Positions 22,324 to 34,799 are shown, counted from the stretch's first letter. The stretch is 64,000 bases of DNA from Ectobius pallidus (GCA_964059195.1 CAXKWD010000005.1:138967686-139031685); one strand, 5' to 3'. Notes: a model not told the origin generated them from the sequence alone. Numbers and translations are program-made.

Positions 22324-23066
22324 AATAGTCTTATTATGGTAAACTAAAATGTTGTACAATTATTAAAATTACAATTAAAATGTATAAAAAAAAAAACACA
22401 GGTAGTTGTATGTACTAATTTTTGAGAATAGAAGACACGTCACTTAAAATTATATATACGGAATTTTATCTTCTATCACTAAAATAGTCTTATTATGGTA
22501 AACTAAAATGTTGTACAGTTATTAAAATTACAATTAAAATATATAAAAAAAAACACAGGTAGTTGTATGTACTAATTTTTTAGAATAGAAGACACGTCAC
22601 TTAAAATTATATATACGGAATTTTATCTTCTATCACTAAAATAGTCTTATTATGGTAAACTAAAATGTTGTACAATTATTAAAATTACAATTAAAATATA
22701 TAAAAAAAACACAGGTAGTTGTATGTACTAATTTTTTAGAATAAAAGACACGTCACTTAAAATTATATATACAGAATTTTATCTTCTATCACTAAAATAG
22801 TCTTATTATGGTAAACTAAAATGTTGTATAATTGTTAAAATTATAATTAAAATATATTAAAAAAACCACAGGTAGTTGTATGTACTAATTTTTGAGAATA
22901 GAAGACACGTCACTTAAAATTATATATACAGAATTTTATCTTCTATCACTAAAATAGTATTATTATGGTAAACTAAAATGTTGTACAATTGTTAAAATTA
23001 CCTAGGTATAATTAAAATATATAAAAATAACCACAGGTAGTTGTACGTACTAATTTTTGAGAATAA
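22324..23066. repeat. Tandem array, 156-159 bp unit, 4.7 copies
   Basis: Units start AATAGTCTTATTATGG at 22324, 22483, 22640, 22796 and 22953, with spacings 159, 157, 156 and 157. Each contains AAACTAAAATGTTGTA, a variable A-run, ACAGGTAGTTGTATGTACT, GACACGTCACTTAAAATTA and ATCTTCTATCACTAAA. Units differ at few sites. The last is cut at about 23066, where it joins the half pogo-like element. It is satellite-like but short. Confidence 0.95.
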
Positions 23067-23276
23067 AGTTTCACATCTTGAACTTATCGGTCAGAGTCGG
23101 TTGTATTGGTGACAAAGTGTCTATTTTGTCGGCTAAAAGTTTTTCTTTTTCGCCAATAATTATTATAATCGGTCCTGAAATACGGTTTCCCAATTCTTGC
23201 TGCTGCAAAATCCACTTGAATGCGCTCTCAAAGCTATTCGGATAGTTGGAGTTTGAATAATTGGAGTTTTACTGTA
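23066..23276. mobile_element. Right half of a pogo-like MITE
   Basis: Matches the right half of the element at 55469-55814: TTATCGGTCAGAGT.GGTTGT, then TCGG.CTAAAA.TTT.CTTTTTCGC, then CTTGCTGCTGCAAAA, ending AATAATTGGAGTTTTACTG with TA immediately after (23275-23276). The left TIR is missing. In its place lies the tandem array. Confidence 0.8.
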
Positions 23277-23469
23277 ATATTTTTATTTGTTATAGTCAGA
23301 TAAATAAATAAATAACGTTAAAACCAGATTTACGCCGTTATTTTGTACATTACAGGTATTGAAAAGATAACTAAAAGGAGGTGGTTCTGCAAAAATAATA
23401 AATTCAAAGAACGCCGCCTTGGAGTCCTTTGGTTAAACACTTCAAATTTTTAGTTAGGATATAAGCTGG

Positions 23470-23471
<2 letters not shown>

Positions 23472-23507
<36 letters not shown>
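23472..23507. repeat. (TTA)n microsatellite, left of hAT insertion
   Basis: Twelve ATT units. The tract resumes after the hAT element at 23978, so the element split one microsatellite. Confidence 0.9.
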
Positions 23508-23509
<2 letters not shown>

Positions 23510-23985
23510 GGGGGCGGATTTCTATTACCTAAAAAATAGGATATATGCATGCATTTATGACCTAAAAGGACATTAAAATATGGCCAATAACATTTAAAAT
23601 ATGACTTTACCACTTACACAATATGTACTTTTTTAAAAAGTTTCATTACAATTCACATTAATAAAATATAATGTTAATTATTTAAAATATCTGTAAATTC
23701 TCAAAAAAGTATCAACATAATGCAAAATTTACAAAATATGATATGAAACTTCAAATTTTTTTTAATATGCACACAAATATCTCGAAAATATGATCTAAAT
23801 ATGCATATTCATACTAAATATGCTACAACAGTTGAAAATGTCCTAAATATGCAGTTATATGCACAATAAAAACCGTTCCATTTTCACCAGGTTGCTTGGA
23901 ATCGGGTTTAAGTTAGTCAAAAACCTGAAATAATGCAAAGGGGAAAAATATGACATATCATAGAAATCCGCCCCCTAATTATTAT
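23500..23985. mobile_element. hAT MITE family 2, copy a
   Basis: 470-bp body (23508-23977) with 18-bp perfect TIRs, TAGGGGGCGGATTTCTAT on the left and the complement on the right. The TSD is ATTATTAT (23500-23507 and 23978-23985), though the surrounding microsatellite makes the TSD ambiguous. The interior has repeated A-rich motifs with ATATG and the right-hand blocks TATATGCACAATAAAAACCG and AAATATGACATATCATAGAA. These are shared with 45175-45764 and partly with 34204-34791. No transposase. Confidence 0.9.
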
Positions 23986-24027
23986 TATTATTATTATTAT
24001 TATTGTTGTTGTTGTTGTTGTTGTTGT
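23978..24027. repeat. (ATT)n then (GTT)n microsatellite
   Basis: Continuation of the tract split by the hAT insertion, changing from ATT units to GTT units at about 24004. Confidence 0.9.
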
Positions 24028-27000
24028 TTCACGCCTTTCAAACAGACTCAATGTATGAGGGCAATACACATTATTAGGAAGAATGAAGGAAAAAATTCGG
24101 ATTTCATTTCTGGGAACTAAGAATTCAATACTGTACATGGTGGAACTTAATACTAGCTGTGCGAATCGTACAAAATTGTGGAGGTGCAGAAACCATAGCT
24201 GTGAACTGGTATAAAAAGGGGTGTGGTTAGCTAAAGTGGATGGGTAACACCAACAGGTATAACGTGCAGACACCGAAATGTGGTCAATTTAATCCCAGCA
24301 ACTACACCAGAGTTTTGGCCACAACATTTTTACTTTCCTCCAGTTCAATGTTTTCGGTGTAATTAACTGTCACCAGTACACCACAGAAATTTACTGCCAG
24401 AATTAATAGTTATTGTAATGACATCAGTCAGTAAAATTACCTGATAACTTATCTTGAAAATGGGAGACTTCATTCTACGACTTTAGAATGCAGTATTACT
24501 ATTTTTATATACATTTGTAGCATTCTATCGACAGTAATTCTATAAATTGTAGCCTATCTATTACGGTTATTCCGTAAACTGAATAATCAATAAATAATGC
24601 CAATAAAGCCTTATAGAGATTTTACTGTGTCGTAGAAGTCTGCCGTCAAACTTGCCAGATACAGATTTTACTGAAATATGTTTATGTTGTAATTACCTTT
24701 TTTCCTCGGACTCCTGGTGTAGATAGCCTCCTACCATTTCATCCATCCCTCTCGACCTGTGAATCAATAGATATAAAGGTAATTAAGCAAACAGCAAACG
24801 GATCTTAACATCCTTAAGTTTCGGGGAAACACTTGCTCTCAATTAATTCACAGTACTACACATCCGGTTGTATTTATTTTAACTGCAATAAGTATGTTTT
24901 ATTTTATTTTATTACTCTCATAATTTAGGCCCATCATTGACATGCATCCCAACACAACATAAGCATGGCATATTGAATATTTATTTGTATTAATGAGCAC
25001 ATTATTTTCGATGTGACTTTCAATAAACATTAGGCCTAAGTTTAGTCCTTCAGATTTCGTGATTTCCCTTGAAAATTAAAATTTCTTATAATATATAATT
25101 AATCTTAATATTATTGTTCTTCTAAAAATTGCTTTATAAATATTTGCCTACATTTTTCATCTTGCTCATTGTCGCCGGTTTGCAAGATAAAAAAAGCATT
25201 TCATTTTATTTTGTACCCCAATTGTCTCGGCAAAGGAAATCATTAGTGATCTAATACCCCGGCCTCATTAGAAGTAAATTAAATTCATTCTTAAGAAACT
25301 TACACTTGCAGTTTATTCACACTGTTTGATCCAGCAAGACGCCGGAAGTAAAGAATTCTAAAAGTTGTTGTTGAGTCTTTGTAATAGCAGTAGTGGGGTA
25401 ATTCTACAATTAGTTGGTATTCTATAAACTGTTTAAAATTAAGCAGAAAGTGTTCCTCTAATTCTGTGGTTCAAAGCCGCGGAAATGGTAGATAAAAATA
25501 AAATAAATTAATATATTTGTTTCAGTGTACTTAGTGTACTTTTGAAACTTAAAAAACCTTGTCTGAAAATGCTAAAAACTATAATAAAACTATTTTAATA
25601 TGTTACAAAACTGATGCAGGGTTTATAAAAAGCTAAAAATCTTTGGCCTGCTAATAATTAATGTTTTGTATGCTCCTGTAGAGGCTATGGGAAATTGTAT
25701 GTGTAGTGCTTCCCAGAAGTGTACTGTAGGCCTTAACTTATCTTGTGTCCCTTTTGCGTAGACTTTACTCCACTATCCCTTCATATAAAAATGCAGTCAC
25801 TCCCCAGTCTAGATTTACCAATAATTCTAGTCAATACCAATAAACCAATAAATTGGAAATCCAAACATTTGCACAAACTCAATTACACTGTTGAAATTGA
25901 TCTAGGTGCTTTTTTGTTCTCACGTGTAGTGACGCTAGTATGTATGTTTATATTTTCACATGAGGGAAAACTTCCAACCTTCTGGCGAATAAATATTTTA
26001 CTTCAATTAAATTTACGGTCATGATAGTTATCCCATGAGTTGCACCATGACTGTTTCTGTAACGCTAAATTGTGAGAGATTGGTACATGCCTAGTAGGTA
26101 TGCAGTGTTGAGAACATAACATAGATTATAGACGAAATATTGTCCCTAGTTAACCCTTTATTTAGCAAGACTTAATTTATCTTACAAAATATAAACCCAT
26201 GTAGGACTTCAAAGAAAACAGTTCAGTCAGTGATTAGATCCGTAGTTTATTTCTTGCTTCCATATTCTTTATTTTATATGATATTAAAATTATGTTTATT
26301 TATTTTAGTTCCTTTTAATACTCATGAAAATAAATGACTGTATCCTATAGAATACGTTATCTATTTAAGGGCTAATGGACGGGGAATGTAACATTTCACT
26401 CAACTCTTTTGTTGCATAATTTTTTGATGTGATTTACGGTTGTTTATAATCCATCTTTTATTTTCTCTCTCTACTCGTGCCACAGGTAGTGTTATCAACT
26501 GAAATACACGTTTTCAGGTACCTTGAGTCCAAAATTGTTATTTTAAGAAGCATGCTCTTGTGTTGGTGATCAGCCTAGCTCGAGAACAGAAAATAGTACA
26601 AAGACAAAATTTATATTTGGGTTAGGTATGTTTTGGGGATTTGACAAGAAGATTGGTGACAAATTTCTCTTACCTTTGCTACCCCTTTACGTGAAGAAGA
26701 TTTTTTTTTTGCTATTCTGTAGAAAACTGCTCAAACTATTTCTTTAAATATTGTTTAATTTTGTACTTGAGGGTCTTACACTAAGAGAATTTTTTTTTTA
26801 AGAAACAATCTTTTCCTAAAAATTATCTGAACGGTAGTTAGCCTATAGGTCAGCCATCGTAGCCAACAGTTTGCCTGCATCTTTACGACAACCTAAAACA
26901 ACTGAATACGCTCCTTGCAATAGGCCCATTATTCTTTACCAGAAATGTTAGAAATGAGAAGGTTGTATTACCCATTCTTTAAGGTAGTGAAAATTATTCG

Positions 27001-28376
27001 AGTGTGTTGCATCTATTTATTTATGTAAACATTGCACATGTCTGTACCATTTTTTAATGTTACATTATGTTAATGTTAACATTTTATTTATGTTAATGAA
27101 AAAAAAAACATTTTTGAGGCTGAGAAGAAGAAAAACAAGTAATTAAACCTAATTATGGAAAAGTTTCTATTACACATAGGCCTACATGCGAGAAAGTAAA
27201 AAGCTGCCTACTCGAATGCTGGACATCGTCGATCACATTTTAAATACTGTCAAGGAACGCATTCTTGGATAACACATGTAACAGGACAGATCCGTGAAAT
27301 GGAATAAGGCGGTAAAAATAATTCGGGTAACAAATTCTCCTAAGAGGTGGTTCCCCTGGGGGTTGGTTGATCCCCCGTGCATGTGTCTTGGTTCCTACAT
27401 GCAGTATCCAAGGGATTACTTCGGGCACTGAATCCCTCGAAAGTCCCTCGCACTGTGTTTCTAAGTTTAGTGCAGGGATATCATTTAAAGGAGCAATGGT
27501 TTCAAACATTAAAAAATAAAACATAAAAAAAAATGCTGCCATGTAAACCATGAAGGGGGGGGGGAAGATGCATTTTTCATTACACATAATCGAGTTTTCT
27601 ATCATGGCATGATTTTTTGCAAAGATTCTCTTTTCATTTATTTGTTTATTGTCGCTGTAACCTCTGAGTCCTATCGCGATATTCATTATTTACGTTATTG
27701 CATATATAATCTGCGTTACTCAAATCTGAGCATATTAAACCATTTCATAGTTAACTTTGTAAATTGCCATTCAATAATCCAGTTAACTTAAAGAATGTTA
27801 TCACTTTATGAAAATTAGATGGGTCAGCTAGGGCATTCTCTACAGTTTTCCTCATTTAATCGATTTGTCTTTCGTGCCATACTTTCAAAAAAAGAAACGT
27901 AGTCTTCGATGTAGATAATATCCCCAAGAGGTATACATGTTATGTATTTATATTTACACAGAGTTTGTTTATGTAGGCATGGAAATCATAAGGTCTGGGA
28001 TTCAAGTTCCGCCAATCGGAATTCTATTTAAAATTTTGACAAAAAATACAATTTTTGAGGTACCGTTCAAAAATGTTTTCACGAAGAAATACATGTATTT
28101 AGGACTATTTCCAATATGTGTCTTTAAGGAGTATAACCTAATTCTAAAAAAAATCAACACAAAAATGTTCTACCTTCCGGACATGCTCCGGACATGAGCA
28201 CTCCATTTCTATTGGAATGTGTCAAAGAATTTTATGTGAGCGGTTACTTTCTGCATGATTTGGCACCGTAGCCTATGCATAAAGTTATCTTAAACATTTG
28301 TTATATATCGCATGAAGCTCGATACAAATAGGCTTGTATTTTTCGTGCACTTACAGTATGTCTTTGTTTGTTTCAG
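24028..28376. other. No gene confidently seen
   Basis: Mostly unique AT-rich DNA. It includes a 148-codon minus-strand frame at 27240-27686 in a locally GC-richer patch (27350-27480). The frame is longer than expected but has no recognisable domain. An ETS-like GCCGGAAGT lies at 25341-25349. Confidence 0.4.
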
Positions 28377-28477
28377 GTATGTCAACTGCAATGAACTGCA
28401 GTATGCATTAGAACGGATTTTTGTATGTAAGTAGAAAACTAAGCTTAGAATGAACTGGGGAATATCACAAGGGATGA

Positions 28478-28870
28478 CAGACGTGTTGATTTAGCCATTT
28501 TGGTAAGAAGATTAGATTTATTTTTAAATTTTATATAAAAAATGAAGCGTACGTATAACTATGAAAAATTATATGCGTTTGAAAGCATGGAACAGGTGTT
28601 GCAGACACCATTTTTAAACGTCATAGATTTTTCAACTGCCAATGCAGACAAACTTTAACCGCTCGATTTCTCGGTTTCATTTCAATTCAGGTTCGTATTT
28701 TTAGAGATTTCAATTTTGATTTAAACAGCAAGCACATTAACGAATGTTTCCAAAACAAATTTAGATACAAACATGAAATTTTAAACTTTAATTGCGGATT
28801 ACATTCTAATTTACTGTTCAAGTTTCTACGAAAAGTATTTAGAAAACATGTCAACACTTCGGTCATCCCT
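28478..28870 (+). repeat. Dispersed repeat family B, copy 2
   Basis: The 5' part (ACAGACGTGTTGATTTAGCCATTTTGGTAAGAAG) matches 36520-36553. The 3' part (ATGAAATTTTAAACTTTAATTGCGG, then AAAAGTATTTAGAAAACATGTCAACAC) matches 6380-6485. It also shares GGTTCGTATTTT and CCGCTCGATTTCTC with the 36.6 kb copy. Type unknown. Confidence 0.65.
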
Positions 28871-29504
28871 TAACTCCATAACGTCAGCTTGTTCAAGATT
28901 TTTTTTTCTTTCTTTCTTTATGTACACAAGTATACACACACATGCATAAGGTTTCCCTTTTTAAACTAAAATATGCCAGGGTTGAAGTTTAAAAAGTTAC
29001 TGTAGTTAATATTTTTTTATACCTTATGTGAAATGCTAAGTTAGTTCTATGTAGGCCTAGGCCTAGTGTGTTTAAGAGCTGCATCCGTTGCCTGCGTATT
29101 ATTTAGGCATTATAATGTAGTGTGGAGGGTTCTATTGATTGTTTTGTTCAATGCTAGTAAATACATTTGATCCTTAAAATAAAAATGAATACCTTAGTCA
29201 TTGTATGGTAACATTATTTAAACAAATACGATAGACAATTTTCAGAATTTCCATAAAAATTATGATTTTTCCCCGCTTTACCGGAATATCATTATATTAA
29301 ATTAAGGTATCGGTATCTTGACCACCGTCACTTTCTCTCGAAGCTATTACATGCGACAAAATTTGCTGAAAGAATCTAATTTAGTCTTAAGTTCTTAACC
29401 AGCCTGAAACATAGCTTAATGTTTCTCCCTGAGTAACCATAATGAAGATTTTGGGCTTCAGCAAAAGACGTACATGTTACATTTTGTACTAATACTCGTA
29501 CTTG

Positions 29505-30003
29505 CAAAAAATAGCATACTTATTTTAGGAGAATTATGTCTAAAATATAATACATTTCTGTTTACTCAGCTGAAAATATTTTGAAATATTAAGGAACACA
29601 TGCACATTCTAACAGGAAAAATCTGCATCTAGTATATAATTTTATTTCTTTATTTCTATACAACCTTTTAAAAACTTGGAATTATGCATTTTAAAAATAA
29701 ATATGCATTATTTAATTTCTATCGAACTATTGTCCAAATTATTGTTCCCAAAATTTTGAATGTTTTTTTTCTTTCTTGCATTAAAGTTGTAATTCAGATT
29801 AACAAACTCACCTAAATGGACATAAATATCTCAATTATAACATGAGGATTTTTTTTTCATTTTCAAATTAGAATTTCTCACTTAATTCTATGGAAGACGG
29901 GCAAGTTGTAGGCCTATTTGTGGACTAAAAGTGGCAAAAATAGCATTGTTATTTTAGGAGGATCATGTATAAAATATAATTTTGTGTTATTCTTAGCCAA
30001 AAT
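29505..30003 (+). repeat. Pair of about 70-bp direct repeats
   Basis: 29505-29580 and 29932-30003 share GCAAAAA.TAGCAT, TATTTTAGGAG, ATGT.TAAAATATAAT and TT.CTCAGC / TTCTTAGCC at roughly 75% identity, about 428 bp apart. They could be decayed ends of one element. The sequence between is AT-rich and non-coding. Confidence 0.55.
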
Positions 30004-30446
30004 TAAGGTATCTTATATAACCTAAGGTAGTTTAATTATGTTGGCAGTAAGTTTGGAGATTTGAATCCGTGCCCTTTAGTATGAGAGGCCAGCTTATAAT
30101 TAATTTAAGGGCGGCTGAATTAATGACATGAAACAGTTCAACATTTGCAATTAAATCGGTAGAATATTTTTGCGTTTTTCGTTAGTATTCAGTTAGTATA
30201 AAACTAATTTTAATCGCCACAGATGGAGTTATACTCTTTTGTACTTAGTTTTCACGTAGATTATGGATGCACCTTTCGTTGTTTCATACCACGTACAGAT
30301 TTTAAATTACACATAATACATTAACTTGATAGAAATAAATAATTTACATTTAAGTTCTCGATTCCGAATGCCATGCACGATTTCACCTATTGATTTACCC
30401 TTACAAATATGCTATGCGGGTTTTCTAGTCGTAAGTTTCAGGCGTC

Positions 30447-31031
30447 ATCTGGGCTGGAAGACGCAATGCTAAGATTGGAAAAAGTACTCTGGGAATTGTG
30501 TGATTGGGACACATCAACGTATACTAAAAGCGAGGGATGTGCAAATAAAAAAATAGTAAATATATACATATATTCACACACATGTGTGAATTTTTCAAAT
30601 AAATAAATAAATCTTCTTTCAGTTGTTCAAATAGCTCCGAATTGCCTTAATATGTTCATCTCCATATGGTTCTGTGAAAATTCCACTGACGGCAGCAAAT
30701 GTCAACGGTATGATGTCGGGAGGCCCAAGAAACACATCTAATGCACTTGTCCTTCAAATTTCGTCATTAACCTGTAGATAATCCTTAAAGAACAATATGT
30801 GAATTTAAAATAGGCCTACCTATTTTTGCTTTAAACAGGTCTTGATTGTTCACGTAATTTCACAGAACCTTGTAAACGTTTTCATTAGATAGGTTGGCCA
30901 TCACTCGTCACATTCCCTTGACAGCTGCACAGGAAGACGCAATGCTAAGGTTGAGAAAGTTCTCTCGGAACTGTATTTTATACTTATCATACTGCAACGC
31001 ATACTTTAAGCAAGGGATATGCAAAAAGGGA
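30447..31031 (+). repeat. Pair of direct repeats around GGAAGACGCAATGC
   Basis: 30449-30553 and 30929-31026 share GGAAGACGCAATGCTAAG.TTG, CTCTGGGAA / CTCTCGGAA, CTGTAT and CATACT..AAGC.AGGGAT.TGCAAA. An old duplication about 480 bp apart. A 65-codon frame reads the first copy only and is broken in the second. Confidence 0.65.
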
Positions 31032-32040
31032 GATTCGTATTTTTTATAAATATATATTTAGTAAATAGTTTTTTTTTAAAGATAACATTTTTTGTATGTT
31101 TCTAACAGTAGATATGAAAGCCTAAGCTAAGGTGATGTTCGCATTTAAGCAGTTATTGATTAACGGCTAAAAGGGGGCGATTCTGTGCTATTTAAAAGTG
31201 ACCATTTGAGGATAATCATCAAAACGGAGCGAATAATAGCCCTATGTAGAAAACGAATAAATAGAAAACCATATATTATATGTATAATATATATTAGGAA
31301 AATAGTGAAAACATATTTCAAATTAGTACATCAATCTCAATCTTACGGCACATTTAGTTCCATTGGGAAAATTTCATTGTTGACCGTATTATTTTTACGT
31401 GGTGTGCTTTCTTTTTCTCTACCCCTGGTTTATAATTTTGTAGTTTAAAACATTTTGTTCACTGTGTGGTGTACAACAGCATATAGAATTTAACCAGAAT
31501 GGAACATTAGGTTTAAAGAGCTGCTTCATGCGTATGGACACAATGTGGGTTTAAGCAGTTTTCAACTGACTTAACTATAGCAATGTGGTCATAATCAGGT
31601 AGGACGTGAGGGGAATCGAATGAACGTTTTCATTACAGGGAGGGTCACCTTGATAATCTTGGGGAAAGCAGGCAGGCGGGCAGCAGGTCTTGTGGGAAAT
31701 TCGCGTAGTCGCAGGGAAACGAGGATCCTTGCTAATATTAGATGCCTGCACCCTCGCTACGAGCTATAAAATTAAAATCGCTATCGTCGCTACATTGAAG
31801 TTATGACTATACACAACACTGATATCTAGCACCTAGCTTAAGGCTTATATCCCAAGTTAAATGAGAGTTTCCATGCGCCAGGCGGTATAGGAAACAGTCA
31901 AATGCTTTATATTCACCAGCCCGGATAACACTCTCCTGCATTACCATTAGGCAAATGATTGGAACAATTATTTGTAACTTTAATGGCACGAGGATTAGTT
32001 CATTTTCCCTCTGTCAACCCTGTACTATGATCCCTGGGTA
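31032..32040. other. No gene seen
   Basis: Unique DNA with a GC-richer patch at 31650-31760 (GGCAGGCGGGCAGCAGG, ATGCCTGCACCCTCGC). No feature assigned. Confidence 0.45.
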
Positions 32041-32049
32041 ATAAATAGA

Positions 32050-32270
32050 AACACCTAGTTTTCGGGAGTGACGGATTCACAAGTTGTGTTATTATCATTA
32101 ATAAAGCGAAAATCTTCTGCTTCGATACTTCTATGCCGATAACTCTCGTGGGGGAAAGAAAAAGAAGAAAAAAGAAAAGAAAGAAAAAAAACACTTCTTT
32201 TACGAATTGTAAATTTTTTCATTTTTGAAACGAAGTTGTGTTTTTGAAAGGAAATCTTGTGTTTTAGACC
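32050..32270 (+). repeat. Dispersed repeat family C, copy 1
   Basis: Shares CCTAGTTTTCG.GAGTGACGGATTC, a TTC.A..CT.CTATGCC block and a TTTTGAAAGGAAATCTTGTGTTTTA end with 51185-51440 and more weakly with 54140-54320. AT-rich and diverged. Element type unknown. Confidence 0.45.
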
Positions 32271-32555
32271 AGTTTTTTTTTTTTTTTTTTAAGGAGAACC
32301 TAAATGATACGTGTATTGAAAGTCGTATAAATAATTGTGCACCTTTTAATGCATAGGCCTATTAAATAGACCACTTAAATGAGTGGTATTCGACACGCGG
32401 CTCGCAAACAATTACTAATTTTAACTACAAGTAGGCTAAGTAGTTTTTGGGGGCATAATCGAAACTATTTGTATTTCAATTCTTGCCTGTCTTTCATTCC
32501 CCACCTGTCGATCTTTCTTTCTTTCTATTTCTGTCAATCTGTAGCTCTTTGTCAT

Positions 32556-32559
<4 letters not shown>

Positions 32560-32602
<43 letters not shown>
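32560..32602. repeat. (CT)n microsatellite in a pyrimidine tract
   Basis: About 21 CT units inside a long pyrimidine-rich stretch (32500-32720). It produces Ser/Leu-repeat frames on the plus strand that are not genes. Confidence 0.97.
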
Positions 32603-32603
<1 letters not shown>

Positions 32604-33474
32604 ACTTTCTCCATTTTTTTTGCTCCGTGTCTCTGTTCTCTCCTGTCCTATCCAGTCCTCTCCCTCCCCTTTTATCTCACCTTCTCGTTTCTTTAATTCT
32701 ATCTTTTCTTCTCTCTTCTCACCTGTATGATCTTTCTTGCTCAGACTTAACAGACCATTTATTAATTCCACTACCCTTGCTTCCATAACCAATGAAAATA
32801 AATGAGCATCAGTTCCCTTTGCTTCCGACAGTGGAGACTGGTTTATCAGAATTCAGCTGTCTGGTGAATAGAGATCGTACGTGAGATATTTTCAAATCAT
32901 TTGCAAAATGCCAGTCGTATAAATGTTATGGAATTTAGTAGCAGGCACGTTCAACGGAGAGTTATATACATTCAGTTTTTTAAAGGAAATATCTCTATTT
33001 TTCTAATGGTTAAGTATGAAAATTCGAATTAAAACAGACCTATTATTTCTTGTTATTAGTAATATTACTGAATTATAGATAGGTGTTGACTCTTGGCATT
33101 CACATTAAAAAATCCTTAGTGTCTTTTCCTTATTAGAAGATTGCTAGAAAGATCTATGAGGCTGTTTAAAAAATGATAATTAAGAAAATTTTCGATTAAG
33201 AATAAAAACCAATGTACACTTTAAACAGTTGGTTCATTGGTTCATTAGATAATCTGATCATTGGTGATTTTCGTAAAATATTGAATACAGGAAAACATAT
33301 CATTTCATACTGCTTGAATAAATATACATCGATTTAATAAAAATAATATATTATTAATACCGTTATTATTATTATGAGGTGATGAGGTAATGAGGTAATT
33401 AATATACTAATTGTAGTTAAATGGGTCACTCTCGTATAAGCTCTTGGTCATAGCAAAAAAATAAAAATAAAATA

Positions 33475-33640
33475 ATAATAATAATTATAATTATTATTAT
33501 CAACGATAACAACAGCAATAATAATAATAATAATTATTATTATTATTATTATCAACGATAACAACAACAGCAATAATAATTATTATTAATATTATTGTTA
33601 TTATTACTATTATTGCTGCTGTTGTTATCGTTGTTGAAAA
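33475..33640. repeat. AAT/ATT fold-back minisatellite
   Basis: A unit containing CAACGATAACAAC and AGCAATAATAAT occurs twice in direct orientation (33501 and 33553). It occurs once inverted (ATTATTGCTGCTG, then TTGTTATCGTTG, ending about 33634). Flanking AAT and ATT runs are also complementary, so the whole tract can fold. Confidence 0.9.
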
Positions 33641-34195
33641 TATCAGTAGGAATATAGAGAATATGATAACGAATTTATGTTAATTTTGTTTGTTTCAATC
33701 TTAAAATAATTATTTAGTGAAAGTAATTATGGCAGTTGTTGTTAAACTTTATTACTTTCATGATAAGAACTTCTGATAACCCTAATTCTTTACAACTGGA
33801 GGGAATGAGTCACTTAAAAACATACTACTTACAAATCGCATCTGAAACGAAATTAACGTGAAAACTGCACTCAAGTAAACTAAACGCTTGTCGAAGTTGG
33901 GCTTTTACGACGGGATTTGCTTCCTATACGCAGCTTAAACTGTCGGTTCTTTTTTAAAACACGGCGTGGGAATCTCCCCAGCATATTCAAACAGAACTTG
34001 TTCGAGCATCAGGTGAGAGTCGAAGTCAGGCGAAAACTTCGAAACAGAACGGGATGAGAAGAAATGCAGGAGACCCATCTGTCTGAAATCCTTTTATCCC
34101 TAGTACTATTGCAATTTAAAGTTCTCTCCAGTTGTTTTAGTTTGTTTTGTTCCTTTATTAAAGTTAAAGGAGATATAAGCATTCCGTTAGTATTA
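33641..34195. other. No gene confidently seen
   Basis: Unique DNA. TCTCCCCAG at 33974-33982 and CATCAG followed by GTGAGAGT at 34008-34021 look like splice acceptor and donor around a 30-nt segment. There is no further support. Confidence 0.3.
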
Positions 34196-34799
34196 CTTAT
34201 AAGCAGGGCCCGGATCTGATGACCTAAAATTGTTTGGAAAATGACCTATGAAATGACCCTAAATTTCAAAGAAAATGACTTAATAATTACAAAAAATGAC
34301 CTAAAAACTTATATTTTATTTATAAAAAGTTATTATTGTGAACGCAAAGTTATAGACTTCTTTGTACATAATTGTTAAAAAAAAAAAAACTGTAATTGCA
34401 AAATGGTTGTTGTAGGTCTAAATACTTTGGCGTTTCTTTGATTCTCGTTTCCGACTGAGACATGGCAACACTTGAAAACCGAGTGTGTCCTTCTTGCATT
34501 AAACAAACAACTTTTCAAAGACGACAAAAAAGTTAATATACTCAATGTAAATGCATGAAAATGAGTAAATAAGGAAGCAAATGACACGAAAATGACAAAA
34601 TAATGACGTAAAATTGAAAGAAATGCCCTAAAAATATAGGCTAATATTACATAAAATGACAAACATTTAAAAATTACCTAATAAAAATGCATTCCTATAA
34701 TCTAGAGGCCATGATTAGGATTTATCTACAAGTTGGCAATGTGCATGAAGCATCAATAAAAAGATGACATGTCATTAGAATCCGGGCCCTGCTTATAAC
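34196..34799. mobile_element. hAT MITE family 2, copy b
   Basis: 588-bp body (34204-34791) starting CAGGGCCCGGATCTGATGAC and ending GTCATTAGAATCCGGGCCCTG. The TSD is CTTATAAG / CTTATAAC (7 of 8). The interior has many ATGACCTAAAA-type repeats. The right end, AGATGACATGTCAT, matches 45738-45749 in copy c. No coding frame of its own. Confidence 0.88.

Noticed and set aside
22324..23066. CRISPR array
   Set aside because: The repeats are contiguous 157-bp units without spacers, in a eukaryotic context: a tandem satellite-like array.
23917..24273. 118-codon minus-strand frame
   Set aside because: It runs across a (GTT/ATT)n microsatellite (poly-Thr and poly-Ile) and into the hAT MITE end.
27988..28008. 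tRNA-like B-box match GGGATTCAAGTTCC
   Set aside because: No A box at the right distance and no acceptor stem, so a chance match. The same applies to 11246-11257.
32379..32792. Overlapping plus frames with Ser/Leu repeats and an opposite frame
   Set aside because: Product of the (CT)n microsatellite and the pyrimidine-rich tract.
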